A stretch of 36,802 nt of DNA from Pinguiococcus pyrenoidosus (GCA_019677205.1 JAAMXY010001188.1:1-36802); one strand, 5' to 3'. Shown: positions 13,301 to 25,097, counted from the first letter of the stretch. A program made the numbers and translations. The notes: generated by a model not told the origin, from the sequence alone.

Positions 13301-16300
13301 GGTCCGGGTAGACGGTAGGGTCGGCGTCCAGCCGAACATCGACTTGCGTCCCACCGGAGACGGGCCCCCTGGAAGGCGACGCGGACAGGACGTTGAAGGC
13401 TTCCAGAATGGTCAAAGACATCGACTCTTGGCTGAAGGAGCTCCCGTCGTTGCTGACGGCAACGCCAAGCACTCCTGCACCCGCAAAGCTGAAAGGCGCT
13501 AAGTCGCAAAGGACTTGCGCGGAGCTTACAAACTGCAGCGGCACCACCTTGTGCCCAACTCGGCAAGCGGCCTCGAGCGTTGGCGAGAATGCCGACCCCG
13601 CCACCCGGAGACTGCTGATGTTCACCGAAAGAGGTAGCACGCTTGGCTCCACGTGAGACACCCGTGGCTGAGGTACGATGGTTACGTTCACACCCTCTGA
13701 GTAGTGCTGCCCATCGTTGGAGATCGCGACCGTCACGACCTGAGAAAGCGTTGCGTGCATCGGGATGCTGGGGACAAGAGCCACGGCTTCTAAGGTATGA
13801 CCGTCCTGCCCGAGACTGACTGAGAGTTGCCGGCCGTCCATCTCACATCGAGAGTACCTGTTAAATACGAACGATCCCTCGATTCTCAGCGCCGCGAGTA
13901 CGTTCTCCTGCACGACCGCGGGTGAAATCGTTTGAATGCGAGGCCTGTCGGCAAAGCGGATTGCTATGACGTCGTCCACTCTCCTTCCTGCACCAACGAG
14001 GACGTGGTCGCCACTCCGCAGCTGTACGCTGACCTCAGACTGTGGCAAGACGTCATCTGGCCCAAGGCATCGAACACGGCCCTGCCCGACGTGCATGGCG
14101 TCCGTCGTGTAGCCTCCGAATGCGCAAGTCATGTGCTCAAGCGGTGGCAGTCCTGGCGCATGAACTTCGAAGAGCGTCCTGAAGCCGACGGTCCCCACTT
14201 CCGGCTGAATGCTCGCTTGCCCGGCAGGGTCAAAGCAGAATATCGTCGCGGATGTCGGGTGAAAGACGTCCCCGGCCAAGCTCATCTCGAGGCTGTGCTC
14301 TCCTGGCGCTGAGCAGCCAGCCTCGCAGATCAGTTGCTGCGTCGCGCCACGCGCCCGAGGGAAGCAGCCCGACGCTTCGTCGACAGAGAACCGGAGGCTT
14401 GTGGGTGGCGCAAATCGCTCGCGTTTCTGAAAGGTGACGATCAGCGGCCAAGTCGCGTCTTTGTCAACAGCTACAATGCTCGGCTCTACGGAAGAGACGA
14501 GCGACGCGGGGAAGACGTCGATCAAGGTGCTCGCTGGAGAGTCGGCGCCGATCGAGTTCGTGAAGCGAAGAATCGCGCTGTGGTCACTCCATATGTTGGG
14601 CGAGACCTCGACCTCTAGACACCTGACCGTGCTTTCGTCCACCACCTCTGCAGAGAAGACCCCATCGAGCCCTTCCAGAAGGCATGAAGGGGTTCCGCTG
14701 TTCGAGAAGCCAGACCCACGCAGCGTAAAGGTTGCCGTAGACCCCTCGTAGACTCTTTCCGGACGGACGGAAGCAACCTTTGGGGCAGCCAGCACCGAGA
14801 TTGCCGTTGGCGCGGCAAAAAAGTCAACACCATTCGTCGACAGTGACAGTTTGTGACTTCCTTCCTTCAGCTCGCTCACTTGGCAGTCGATTGTGCCTGC
14901 GTACGAAGCTTCAGCCACTCCGCCAACGTCGCCTATCCGGCACCAGAGGTGGTCGCTGCGCGTCCATCCGGTGCCGGAGATGGAAATCGTTGTAGTCATG
15001 TTCTCGTACACAATTGGGGGATCAGCTCGAGATAATTGAAGAGCTGGGCTGTAAGCGAATGGCAGCCAGTCTCGGTGACAAGAAGCCGCCGCCGCTTCGT
15101 CGTTTGAAATGTGAAGCATCACATCGACGGCACCTGGAAGCCGGTTGCCTTCCCCCCAATAAGGAAACCTGGGCGAAGCACACTCAGCTTCGGTGTCCGA
15201 AAGACTGCGAAGCGCCGTTGCTGCCTCCCAGGCTCGATCGACGGAACTGAAGACGCAGCGTTTGCCGTGGACGGAGTCGAGTCCTTCGCCCCGCAACAAG
15301 AGCACGGTGCCGCCAAGCCACGGACCCGATCGAGGTTGGACATCCGTGAGCCTCGCTCTGTCGCTCACGCTTAGGAGGAGCGAACCAGACTCAAGCTCTC
15401 CATCGGTTACGAGACTGACCCGATGCACCCCTTTGTTTCTCGCCGTTACGCCTACGCATCGTACGAGGGACGTGGAAAGCACGACAGCGTCGAACAGCTC
15501 AGACGGCTGCGAACTGGCCACAGACGCCACGTTGCACCTCAGCGGAGCGTTCGCGAGCAGGATCCTGTCGAAACTGCTGCCGCTCACCAGAAGATTCGCG
15601 CCACAGTCGCGAGGGATCGTCGCCGGAGAGAGGTGCTCGACCTCCACAAAGGTATGGACCTTGAACTCCTCCACGATGACGGCAAAGTCGACGCCGTTGG
15701 TACTCAGCTCCAGCGTTCCAGTCCCCGGCCCAACGTGCTCAATGGCGCAAGTCGCCCTTCCGTTCGAAATGCCTTCGAGCCGACCGTTGACGCCATGCAG
15801 ACGGCAGCGAAAGGATTCGTGCATCTCGGAGCCGCGGCTGAAGATCTCGACACGAACCGACCCTTCGAATGCCTGCGTCGGCACAACGCGCTCGACCACC
15901 AGCGTTCTTGTGTAGTGAACTACGGTGGAGGTGCGTGTCCACGACATCTCCGCACACGGACGGATCAGCAGTGTAGAAGTCAAGGGCGTCTCCGCGCCGA
16001 GGAGAGATGCATCTGGGGAGAAGCACTGAATCCGCTCAGGCGTTTGGGACACAGTGGCAGCGCTTCCCAGGCCGTCGAAAAGACACTCGGCAACGCATGG
16101 CTCCGATGACAGGCCAGTGCCGTCGATGGTAAGAAGCGTCCCCCCAGACATGGGCGTTCGCACGGGGCTCACATTCGTCACGATCGGAACGGGGAGACTT
16201 TGCACAGAGTTTGGCGCGAGGACCTCGTTGCCGTCAAACCTTATGCTGACGCTCAGCTGCTTCGAGACCGGCAGAGAGTCAGGAAGGCGGCAGACCGTGT

Positions 16301-19300
16301 CGGAGCCATCGGGTCGAGCCCGGGTAAGAAGCCCGCCAACCTTGCACTCGAGATGGTCTACGTCGACAGGCAGGTTCGTGCCTCGAAGTCGCAGCTCTCC
16401 CCCCGAGTCCGAATAGACCAGTCCGGGAAGCACGTCAAGAATCATCGGCGTCGGCTTCACGGAAAAATCCATGCCATTCGACAGAGACTGGCCGTTGTTC
16501 GATGCGTAGAGCGTGAATCGTCCGGGTGCTAGTGGCGTCAGGAAGCAATCAATTGCCGCTTCGCTTATCCAGGTCGTACTGTGCACCAGCACCGCAAGGC
16601 TGTCGCCGAAGCACTGCAGCTCGTCCGTGGGGACAAAGGCCTCTCCGGAGAGTCTAACTCGGGAGGAAATACCTGCGTAGAGCGACGAGCAAGACGCTGC
16701 GGCAAGAGATGGCGGTGCCTGTTGCGAAAATACGAGCGTGTTCGCGACGATCTCGGGGCCAGCTCGGAAGGTCACACGCAATGCTTTCTCGTCGGCAGTC
16801 ATCGCAGGAGTGGCGCACGACCAGGAACTGGGCTCCAACGCCCATGCAACGGTTTCCTCGATCGTGCCGTTGCCGTGCTCAAACCGGCAAGACGCCGTGT
16901 TGTTCAAACCCACGTTCTCCACGGCAAGCTTCACGGTCGTTCCGGAGCTGGGGGGTCCACTTGATGGCGAGATGGCGACTAGCCGACCGAGGTCGTAGTA
17001 GGAGAAAGGGCTGCCGAACACGCGATGATCGTTCACCAATATCTCCAGGTAGCTGCGGCCTCTATCGCGAACAGGAATGTCGCATTCGGCGCGGAAGGGA
17101 GACAGGATTGCAGCTGGCACGCTCGAAGAACCGAAGGTGCAGACCATGCTCAGGCCAGCGTGAAACCCGTCGCCGGTGATCGACACATAGCGGGCGCCAA
17201 GCGCGGAGGCCTCTAGCGGCTGGACGTCGGCGACGATGGGAAGGTCGACGTACTCAAAGGGAAGAGTGCTCGAGAGTCGCTCGCCGTCTTCGGCACTCGC
17301 GAGATCGAGGGTCACAAGTCCAGCTGTGTGTGGCGGTGAAATACACCGGACGTGGTCAGCGTAGGCGGTCGTCACGGCTGCGACGCGTCGACCGAATCGG
17401 CACACCACTTCGACATCGCTTGGAAGGTAGTGCGCAGTTGTGCTGACAACAATCCCTCCGCCTCCATCCGCCACTCCCACGGCCGGATGTACGGACACGA
17501 GCTCCACGGCTTGCACCACTCGATAGGTCGTGGACGTGGAGGAGAGGACGCCGTCCTGCTCCACGCTCAGCTTGTAGTCTCCTTGTTCCAGAGGCGGCGC
17601 TTCGCAGATCACCTGCTCTTCGGACGTTCGGCGTCCTGTGGAAAGTGCAGCTCCAAAGTGGCACAGCGGCTCCGCTGGCGAAGCAAAGATCCCCCGCAGC
17701 GTCACAGAAGACGGGCTGTTTGCAAGCGCGGCCCTCGGACTGCTCGAATGGACGGCAGGGGCCTCCTGATAAACGACCGCTAGGGACGAGTTGCGTGCGG
17801 AAACAAAGTCGGCGCCGTTCAACGCCACAGCCAGAGGAGTCTCCAGTTGTGTATCGAACCCAGCCGGCATCGGTGGGCTCGTACACACGAGGGTATTGCT
17901 GTTCTGCACTTCAGCGCTGACCCGGTGGTTGCCAAACCTGCAAACCGCTGCTTTGTCCATGTCAACGAAGCCACTTCCGTGGATGGTCACCAGGGTGCCG
18001 CCGAACTTGGAAACGAAACGCGGATCAACCGCGTCGACGACGCCTGCAGGATGAAACGAATAGTTGCTGGACGAGAAAGTCAGCGGCATGGAGCTTCCGA
18101 TGCTGAGCCCAACAGGCATGCTCGAAGGCTTCTTCGGTGGCGTGACGCACGTTGCCCTGGATTCATCGTAGACGTGGGCTGGCACGCGACGATCCCCAAA
18201 GTTACAGAAGAGAGGCAAGAAGAGTGGAAAGTCGCTTCCCACTACGGTAAGCCTCGAGCCCCCCTCTTCGCTGCCAAACAACGGGGAGATGGCGTCGATC
18301 CTCGGCAGCTCGGCGTAGTGATACTGGAAGCCATTGGACGTGTAGTCCACGCCGTTCAAGGTGATTTCCACGGCGACGGAGGTGGACACACCCGACCGGG
18401 GCGCCGTACAACGAAGAATGGACGAAGACACCAGGCTCGCGGGCGTGATGGCGCCCGCGAAGCGACAGAAGAGCCCGCCATAGTCGAAGAAGCCGGACCC
18501 CAGAATGTCGACGACGCTTCCACCCGATGGACGACCCACAATTGGCTCGACGCCAGAAACTCGAGGCCGCTCGATGTAAGTGAAGTCGCCCAAAGCCTCG
18601 ATGTGGCTTCCTTCCGCAATGGACAGCTCTACCGGGCTTGGAGGGTTCACGTCATCTTGCGGCGGCGCCCGGCAGATTGCGCGTGTCGGGTCTGCTACAG
18701 CGATTGCTTGCGTCCTCTTCTCTCCGAAGCGGCACCACAATGGGGCCGATAGACCGATGCCGGATACGAGCACCGAGGTCCCCGAGAAGCCGTACTTGGG
18801 CTGCGCCGCGGAAACCGAAAAGGAGGATAGCACCTCGAAGGAACGGTTGGTGCGGAAGAAGTCTTGTCGATTCAGCGACACGGCGACGGCATAGCGACCT
18901 GGCGCAAGCTTTGGCGACGTGCACACGATGAGTCCCTGAGAGCGCCACTCCGCCGCCACTACCTCGTTCAGTCCGAAGCGGCAGCTGAGATCTCGCGTTC
19001 GGGAAAAGTCGCGTCCAGATAGATACAGGGTGGCTCCGCCGCGTTCGCTGCCAGACGATGGCGACAGGTCCGTGACCTCAGGCGACGCCGCGTAGGTGAA
19101 GCTGGCGGCTGACGAGAAGTTGCCGGCTTCGGAGGCGATGCCGAACGTAACGATGCCCGGCGCCTCAGCGGCCGGTGCCGTGCACCTATCGCGCTCTAAA
19201 GCTACTGCGACGCTGCCGAAAAGGCACCAGGACAGGTGCGTCGGTATCGGTTCAGAGAGACGCACTTCGACTTCTGTGCCTCCCTCCACCGACCCGACGT

Positions 19301-22300
19301 CGGGTTGGATCGAAAGCACAGAGGGCCGCTGTGCTACTGTCAACAAGTGGGCAGTTGCAATGAAGTCCACCCTATTGAAGGAGACGCTGAATGACAAGCT
19401 GTCACCGGTGTCCGCGGAAGCCAGTAGCGGAGGGCTGCTGCACTTCAGTGACGTGCTGCTTAGCACGGTAGCCTCGACAGCCTGGATACCAAAGCGGCAG
19501 ACCACTGACGCACCGCTGTTGATGAAGCCGCTGCCCAGGACATGAACCTCTGTGCCACCGTGCTTGGAGATCTTCTCGGGCGTCACCTGTGCAATGGTGA
19601 TCGCCGGATGGAACCGAAACTCTGGTGCCACCTCTACAAAGTTCTGCCCGTCGAACGTGAGTCGAAGGGGAACAGTCGACGGCGCTGTTGCTGGCGTCGC
19701 GCACACCGCGTTGGCGTCGTCCAGCACCGACACCGGGGTGCCTTTGCCCCCGAAGTCACAGAGCAGATAGACGCCAGGGAACGGCTGTAAGAAGCCGCTG
19801 CCCGTCAGCGCCACCCTCGTACCACCCGCCTCCGATCCAAGCGATGGCGTGGTCGACGTGACTCGTGGGAGGTCGGCATAGGTGAACTGGACGCTGTCGG
19901 AGGTAAGATCTACTCCGTCCACAGACAATTCAAGCTGCAAGGCTCCCGCGCGACTTGCTCTTGGGGCGCGGCATCGAAGCCTTGTGCTTGACACGGCAAG
20001 GGCGACGACGCTGGCGTTCCCGAAGCGGCAAAGCACTTCAGCGCCAATGTCCAAGTTGCGTCCGGTCACGTCGACGATGGTCCCCCCGGCGATGCTGCCC
20101 ACGAAGGGCGCAATCGCGTCGATGCGGGGCGAAGGCACGACTAGTAGCTGTTGGGATGCGTAGAAGACGTCGACGTCGTTGTTGCTGATGCCGATTCTGG
20201 AGGATCCCAGCTTGGGGCTTTCGAGAAAGCACTCGGCGGCTCTTGACGAAAGAGCGTAGCCTGCTAGCAATCGGCCGTCCATCCAGCACCGAGAGATGCC
20301 GGGGTGAAACGCCGATCCCGACACCGATATCCACTGCGACAGCCCCGCGACGGCTCGAACTGGCGAGAAGCTCCGGATCGACGGCGGTGGCGCCAGCGTG
20401 AAGTCTTGCGCCGAGCCGATCGCAACGGCTTGGCCGCCCTGCTCACACAAGACGCGAAGCGGTACCAATCCTGCTTCGCGCGGCACTGTTACACACCTCA
20501 GCACGCCGCCGCGGGGCGTAGCCGGCAAACTAGCGTTTCCAAAGTGACACGTGCAATCACCATGGAGATGCGCCGGAACTCCGTAGAGTGTGACGCTGGT
20601 GCCACCAGTAGTGCTGCCAGACGTCGGCCAGACGCTGAGCGACGCTGTCATGTTGACGAACGTCACCAGCAGCTCACTGAAGGAGAAGCTGACGTTGTTG
20701 AAACTGATGGACAGCGGCACCGTCCGCTGTTGATGTCTTGGCGGTACTCGGCATTCGACGCAGCTGGCATTCAGTGTCGATGCGCTCAGGATTTCATGGT
20801 CCAGTTTGCACGTCGGAGCTGCAGAGGTCGGAAAGTGCTCTCCACACACCTGAAGGAGACTGTCCTTTCCGCTTTGGAGGACATTTGGGGTGACGTTGGT
20901 GAGCAGTGGCTCCTCGTACACGAGAAAAGAGACAGCCGACGTCGCCACGGTGTCGTTCACCATCAGTTCGAGAGTAGTGTCTCCGGCGGTGGCGAACCTC
21001 GGAATCGGACACGCATAGCGGGTTGCATTTCCAGGCGCCATCACCGCGCTGACGATCCTGCCGGGCCCGAACTTGCAAAAGGACACGGCGTTACGTTGCG
21101 AATGGGCGCCAACGCCAACTTCCACGTCCACCATGACGCTTCCCGTGCCCGGCACCGGGGCCATTTGCGGAACAACGCTCAAGATCTGCATTGGACGAAG
21201 CACTTCCACGGGAATGGCCACCATGCTCGGACTCGTTCCGACGCGAAGGGTTCTTTGGCCGGCAGCGATTGATGCGAACGAGCACGTGGCCTCCTGGGCG
21301 GATCGGGTGACGAAGGTGCCCACCACTCTGTCAACACGGCAAGGCATGCCTCCGTCCTTCAATTTGTCCCCCACGAGCCGGAACGAGCAACCAGCGACGC
21401 AGTACGTCGCTACTGGCCCAACCAGCTCGACGCGCAGCTCCGGAGTCACCTCCACATTCACCACGCTGGAGCTGAAGTCCGCTCCGTTCGCCGCGACCGC
21501 GACTTGGAGTACGTCTCCCGGCATTGCCATCTCATGGGCTTCGCACGAGAGCGACGCCGGTCTCAGCACCGTCGCAACGGTGTCCCCCAGAACGCTCTCC
21601 CCCCTGGCGAAGCGGCAAGAAGGGCGCTGAAAGCGCACGCTGCTGGTGAGAGTAATGTTCAAGGTCATGCCCCCCGGATAAGTTAGCCTTGCGGGAACGA
21701 TGCTGGCGATTTGGGCAGGCTCGGCATACTCGAAGGCGAAGCTATTGCTGCGGACACTGGCGTCGAGGGAAAAGGAGAGATCCAACGAGCTCGCCGACCC
21801 CGGCGCCTGAGGTGGAGCTTGACACTCTGCCACGGTCGAGTTCAACCAGGAGGCACCAATGACAGAAGCACCGAAGAAGCACACGGCGTTGGTGACATAG
21901 CTTGTATTCACAGCACTCGCGAGCGTGATCAAAATCGGCGTGCTACCCAGCGGCGACCCAAACGCGGGATCGACACTCCGTATCTCCGGCGGATGCAAAA
22001 CTTCCACCGCAAAAGCTGTGGGTAGATAGTCAACGCCGTTGAGCGTAATTCTCACTTTCGCTGCTCCCTCGTCTGCAATTTCCGGCGGCACATTGCACTC
22101 CGCGAGCTCCTCGTGGATCGCGACGAACGGGGTGCGCAGCTGCTCTCCGGCCCATTCGAAGGCACATCGCGCCTCCGGGCTGTCAAAGAAGCCGACGCCG
22201 GAGAGGAGAAGAGGAGGTCCACCTGGATACAGCACCTGCGACAAGGTAGAGAGAAGCTCCGGATCCTCCGTGTACACAAAGCGGACCACAGCTTCCTCGG

Positions 22301-24546
22301 CCGGTCGAACGCCATTTCCGATCACTGCAACGTCGACAGCCCCGGCCACATGGCTTGGTGGAGACCCGCAAGCCAGATCCGAGTCTGTCAGCCTTGTGCC
22401 GTTGACAACCTCCTCGCCGAAGATGCAGTGGTAGTTCACGCCTCCAGCAAAGCCGCTGCCTTTCACCACCACGCTGGTTCCTCCACGTACGCTCCCTGAG
22501 CTTGGAGTAGTGGACGACACCTCGAAAGGCGCCAGATACGCGTAGGCTATTCCACCGGCAAAGTCTCGGTCGTTCAGCGAGATTTCCAACGTCGCAGTGA
22601 AGGCTTCCTCTTGGTAGGGCACCGGGCATAGGATCTGATCATCAGCGACGACCGTTCCCAAAACGATGCTTGACGCCATTCTACACGAAACTTTATCGTT
22701 TCCCTTTGCCAGGAAGTTCCGCCCGAGCACCGAGATGATTGCGTTGTCGTGGGTGTTCGCAAAGCCGACGCGCGGGCTGATGGCCTCGACCACCGGGTCG
22801 GAGTAGTAGGCAAAGACCACGGGGTCAGAATGGCCGACGTCACCGTCCAGCGCGATGCTGACGTTCACTTCAGTTCCGCCGGTTGACGCCGGCGCTACGC
22901 ACTCCAAGAGGTTGTACGCAACCATCGACGCCGCCACCACTACGCTCCCAAAGCGGCACCACGGTGGGCCCGTGCGGGGCTCGAAATCCGCCACCAGCGT
23001 ACACCGAGTACCGCCGGACGCAGGCCCCCTGGTCGGGAAGACGGACAGGACCTGAGGTCCTGCGTCCACGTGAAGAACCACTTCGTTGCTGGAGACGCCC
23101 GCGCTGGTGACAACGCGAACATGCGTGGGGCCGCGAGGCAAGGTCGCGGGTACCATGCAAGCGACGCCATCCGCGAGAGCATTCGTCGGCTCGACGCACA
23201 TCGCGGTCTCGTTGGCATCTTGGAAGCAGCAGAGGTCGATGCGGTCGATGAAGTTACGGCCAGAGACTTGGACTACGGCTTCGGCGCCAACGGCGACGCT
23301 AAGTGGCGACAGCGCCGTGATGACTGGCAGGCTCTCCACGGCGATGGACACGTGAACATCTTGGACCGTCGGTTGCTGCTCGAAGTCCTCAACCGAGATG
23401 CGGAGATCGGCAGCGAAGCTTCGCAGCGACCGCTCATCACTGGACAACACCACTTCGTCCAGCGCCCTATCGACTCCGCTGGCGTCTCCCGAGAACGCCA
23501 TGAATCGCTCCCTGTCTGCATCCGCAACACCGAACGGTTCATCAAACCGGACGCCCTCGTGGTTTGGAACAGACACGACGGTTGTTGGTCGCTCGGCGCT
23601 GGTGACATTCAGCTCCACGCGGAGCAGATCATGCGTCTCCCATGCGTCAACATCCTCCACCGACACATTCTGGAGCTGCAATCGCGGCGTCGAGAGCGCC
23701 AGGTACACCGGACCTGGAGAGGTCCCCGGCACCGCCCGCAGCGCCTGCAGCTCGGCCAGCGTCAGCGCCCGTCTGTACACGAAGACCTCGTCCAGTATCG
23801 CGCTCAAGCCACTGCGGCCGAAGTCTCCCTGAGCGACAGCTCCGATGGCGAGAGTGACGCCGCCGACGCCGCTCTCTCCAACCACCGAGACGCTCTCCGC
23901 ATCCACCACCAGTCGCATCTCCCCAGACGCTTCGTCAAAGACGGCAGCCACGAAGGACCAAGTGCCTCGCGCCGCCGGAAGAGACACGCTGCTCGCGCCG
24001 GCGGCTGTGCGAAGCGCCCAGTGCAAGTCTCCGGTGGCGTGGGGCAGCAACATCACCGCACGACCCGTGGCACCCTCGTCGAAGAGAAAGCCTCCCTGAT
24101 CCGCCTCCGTTCGCATCTCTTCGCGCTCGTCCAGCCGAACCCAGGCGCCGAGCGTCAGCGCCGGCGTCGCCACGCGATTCACCCCGTGGTGCAGCACCAC
24201 ACGGCTGTGGCCTTGGAAGGACATCGCCGTGCCGGACACGGCGCTGCTGGTCTGCTGAACTCCCACTCCCGACGCGCGAGGCCTGGAGAGCGGAAACATT
24301 GAAGGCGGTTGTGAGAAGGAAAATGTGCGTTGAATGGAGCTTTGGCTTTCTTCGAGACGCTTCGCCGCACCTGGAGTCTGTGCCTGGGCCGCGCGCCTCA
24401 TTCCGAAGCGTGCCGTCCAGGGGCAGAAAGGCCACCAGGTCCTCGGCGTGCAAGTTGTGCGCGCCGGTCCGGCTGGTGCAGGCAGCCTGCACCAGCAGTA
24501 GCACCACGCACGCGAGCAGCGCCAGTCGCTGGCCCGCGCAGCGCAT
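1..24546 (-). CDS. Giant secreted/surface IPT/TIG-repeat protein, C-terminus outside window
   Basis: Exon 1 is 24371-24546 and exon 2 runs from 24282 to the window edge. They are joined by an 88-nt intron (24283-24370) with an AG|GTGCGG donor and a CTCTCCAG acceptor; the phase matches exactly. The first ATG in the exon 1 frame (24546) opens a clear signal peptide: MRCAGQR, a Leu/Val-rich core, then Ala-Ala-Cys. Exon 2 is open in one frame to base 1, so at least about 8,150 residues are encoded. Order: LamG-like domain, cadherin-like module, about 56 IPT/TIG domains, EVQ repeats and beta modules, 3 IPT, beta modules, 3 IPT, EVQ repeats, beta modules. IPT/TIG domains are Ig-like beta sandwiches found in plexins, Met and fibrocystins, usually in extracellular adhesion or ligand binding. 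A matrix or surface adhesion role is inferred. No membrane segment is seen after the signal peptide; any anchor would lie beyond base 1. Confidence 0.9.
1390..1531 (-). repeat. Four copies of the 14-residue EVQ repeat
   Basis: The Glu of the first unit is at 1529. Units are EIQRVAI, EVQRIRL, EQHLIRI and EQRVCVA; the first three starts are 14 residues apart and the last is slightly offset. It is the same repeat as at 7893-8192 and again stands between an IPT block and a beta-module block, which makes it look like a junction element. Confidence 0.7.
1560..2300 (-). repeat. Third IPT/TIG block (three domains)
   Basis: Residues about 7,386-7,633. Units start LRLLEPSFGPATGGTRV, AMVLTPAHGPISGGTLVRV and VSRLTPPLGPVDGGTGVKV, all with the canonical GGT turn. 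Each has the CRFG ... C-x-[SA]-P cysteine pair. A diverged half-unit with SVSNDGQHFSNTL precedes them near 2,440-2,300. Confidence 0.88.
2440..3995 (-). repeat. Second block of about five beta modules with EVQ leaders
   Basis: Residues about 6,820-7,340. EVQ leaders are visible at EVQELRVRL and EVQRVVVMA. Module cores include GSFRLAYQGIFSRPIDAYA, GTFMLDYDGHLTPAIAFNA followed by EVKAALELL, and GTMTLALDGEATDTLPVNV followed by a helix ending RQALLGL. One unit, AVFRVGLEGSWTTWMPHES, is diverged. Closing strands such as WSVTFGDALGDRDLL match the first block. Confidence 0.65.
4040..4845 (-). repeat. Second IPT/TIG block (three domains)
   Basis: Residues about 6,538-6,806 of the giant protein. Three units start with FSGLSPSVGSTAGGTTLRL, REVSPAVFSSDEETRLVV and DDVAPRFVGREGGPLVSL. 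The first and third carry the usual two-Cys pattern (CIFGD to CVAP; CRFGS to CIAP). They separate the first and second beta-module blocks. Confidence 0.85.
4860..7925 (-). repeat. First block of about ten GxFxLxFxG beta modules
   Basis: Residues about 5,510-6,530. I see about ten units of 75-105 residues. Consensus: [EV]-x-Q-x-h-x-h leader, G-x-F-x-L-x-[FY]-x-G, T-x-x-[IL]-x-[VYF]-[DN]-A-[ST]-[AS], then a helix h-x-x-A-[LI]-x-x-[LF], then [VI]-x-V, and a closing W-x-[VI]-[TS]-F with G-[DS]-x-x-L-[LM]. A clean copy lies near 5,470-5,270: GEFRLEFGGRSTEGIAYDA, then SVENAIRLL, then WFVSFPKELGDVDML. I do not know a formal family name. From memory, similar sequence accompanies IPT domains in other protist surface proteins. 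Confidence 0.65.
7893..8192 (-). repeat. Seven tandem copies of a 14-residue EVQ repeat
   Basis: Within the giant protein, Glu of successive units falls at 8189 and then 15, 14, 14, about 14, about 14 and 14 residues further on, ending with the unit starting at 7934. The consensus is E-V-Q-x-[IVL]-x-[IVL] followed by seven variable residues. Copies read EVQAVSL, EVQAIEI, EVQQVQL, EVQQIDV, a degenerate RQRQTLRF unit, EIQRLVV and EVQQLVI. The regular 42-nt period with alternating hydrophobic residues suggests stacked beta strands. The unit directly precedes the first beta module. Confidence 0.8.
8205..23340 (-). repeat. Main array of about 56 tandem IPT/TIG domains
   Basis: Residues about 374-5,420. 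I counted about 56 units of roughly 85-95 residues. Each opens with a strand like V-x-x-[VI]-x-P-x-x-G-x-x-x-G-G-[TS], continues with a V-x-G-x-[GN]-[FL] strand, and most have two Cys: one in C-x-[FI]-[GD] and one before [AS]-P-P. Between them there is often an aligned LSINGVDF-like strand (for example ALNGADF, SNDGQHF, TLNGVDY). These are classic IPT/TIG features. Many units have lost the GGT turn (for example PVIVADVQPLEASALGARYV type), so canonical and degenerate copies are mixed. No other domain interrupts the array. Confidence 0.9.
23350..23725 (-). other. Cadherin-like module linking LamG to the IPT array
   Basis: Residues about 245-370. It carries VSVEDVDAWETHDLLRVEL near its start, MAFSGDASGVDRALDEV in the middle and ADLRISVEDF near the end. 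This matches the pattern of large adhesins: a D-x-D segment, an FxGxxxxVNxAL-like helix, then D-x-L-x-I-x-V-x-D. It resembles the cadherin-like units of big surface proteins. Single copy; family name not certain. Confidence 0.45.
23730..24470 (-). other. LamG/concanavalin-like domain of the giant protein
   Basis: Residues about 28-243, interrupted by the 88-nt intron. The domain begins with VAFLPLDGTLRNEA, typical of the first strand of LamG_3/pentraxin-like jelly rolls. It continues with TLGAWVRLDE, then WSFVAAVFDEASGEMRLVVD, and closes with LDEVFVYRRALTLAEL, the usual last-strand pattern (I/L-DEV-x-V/I-Y-x-R-A-L-t-x-x-E-I/L). These domains commonly bind glycans or act as spacers in extracellular proteins. 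Assignment is by motif reading. Confidence 0.75.
24475..24546 (-). other. N-terminal signal peptide of the giant protein
   Basis: The first about 24 residues have a short basic start (Arg2, Arg7), a hydrophobic core (LALLACVVLLLVQ) and a small-residue cleavage region (AACTS). This is a classic Sec signal peptide and implies entry into the secretory pathway. No ATG occurs upstream in this frame; the frame extends to a TTG at 24684 only, which supports 24546 as the start. Confidence 0.85.
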
Positions 24547-24726
24547 AAGCTTCGCGTCTCTCAGCCGCCGCTCTGCACGAATGCTTTGCTGCGCCGATTG
24601 TTTCCAATCCCATCCTTCCTGTTGGACGCCACCATCATGACAAATACGGTGTTGACAGGTGCGACTAGGAAGGCGCTTCAACAAATGGCCTAACGGCGCT
24701 GAGTTTCCTTTCGCTCGGTCTGTCTG

Positions 24727-24789
24727 TCCCTCTCTCTCTCTCTCTCTCTCTTTCTTTCTCTCTTTCCCCTCAAACTCTCTCTCCCTAGA
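24727..24789. repeat. CT-rich microsatellite
   Basis: A run of about a dozen TC dinucleotides followed by TTTC and CTTT variants, about 180-240 bp upstream of the giant gene's start codon. On the coding strand of the giant gene it is a GA-rich tract, of the kind that can act as a GAGA-type promoter element or simply drift as a microsatellite. Confidence 0.85.
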
Positions 24790-25097
24790 CTCGACGCCGG
24801 GCTCTGCCCCGAGATGGGGTGATGACAGAAACCTGTTGCAAAGCCAGAGAAAACACTGCTACCGTGCGGGAGCTGAAGAATGACTGCGCTTGTGCACGAG
24901 ACGGATGGAAGATTTGAAATGATTGATGGAGACGGTGAGATTGAAATCTGACGCCAATTGGAGTTCAGAGGGTGCCAGGGCTCCATCCAGCCACGCTTTC
25001 GAAACGCTGATGACGGCAGCCCGGCTTTTTCGACGCTTTGCAGAAGACTGTACAGTACTAGAGCGAGGAGACGCCTCTGAACGCTGTTTGCGTCGCA

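Noticed and set aside
1-24282. Bacterial or viral origin of the giant open frame
   Set aside because: It is joined in phase to a signal-peptide exon by a clean GT-AG intron and has the same base composition as neighbouring intron-bearing genes.
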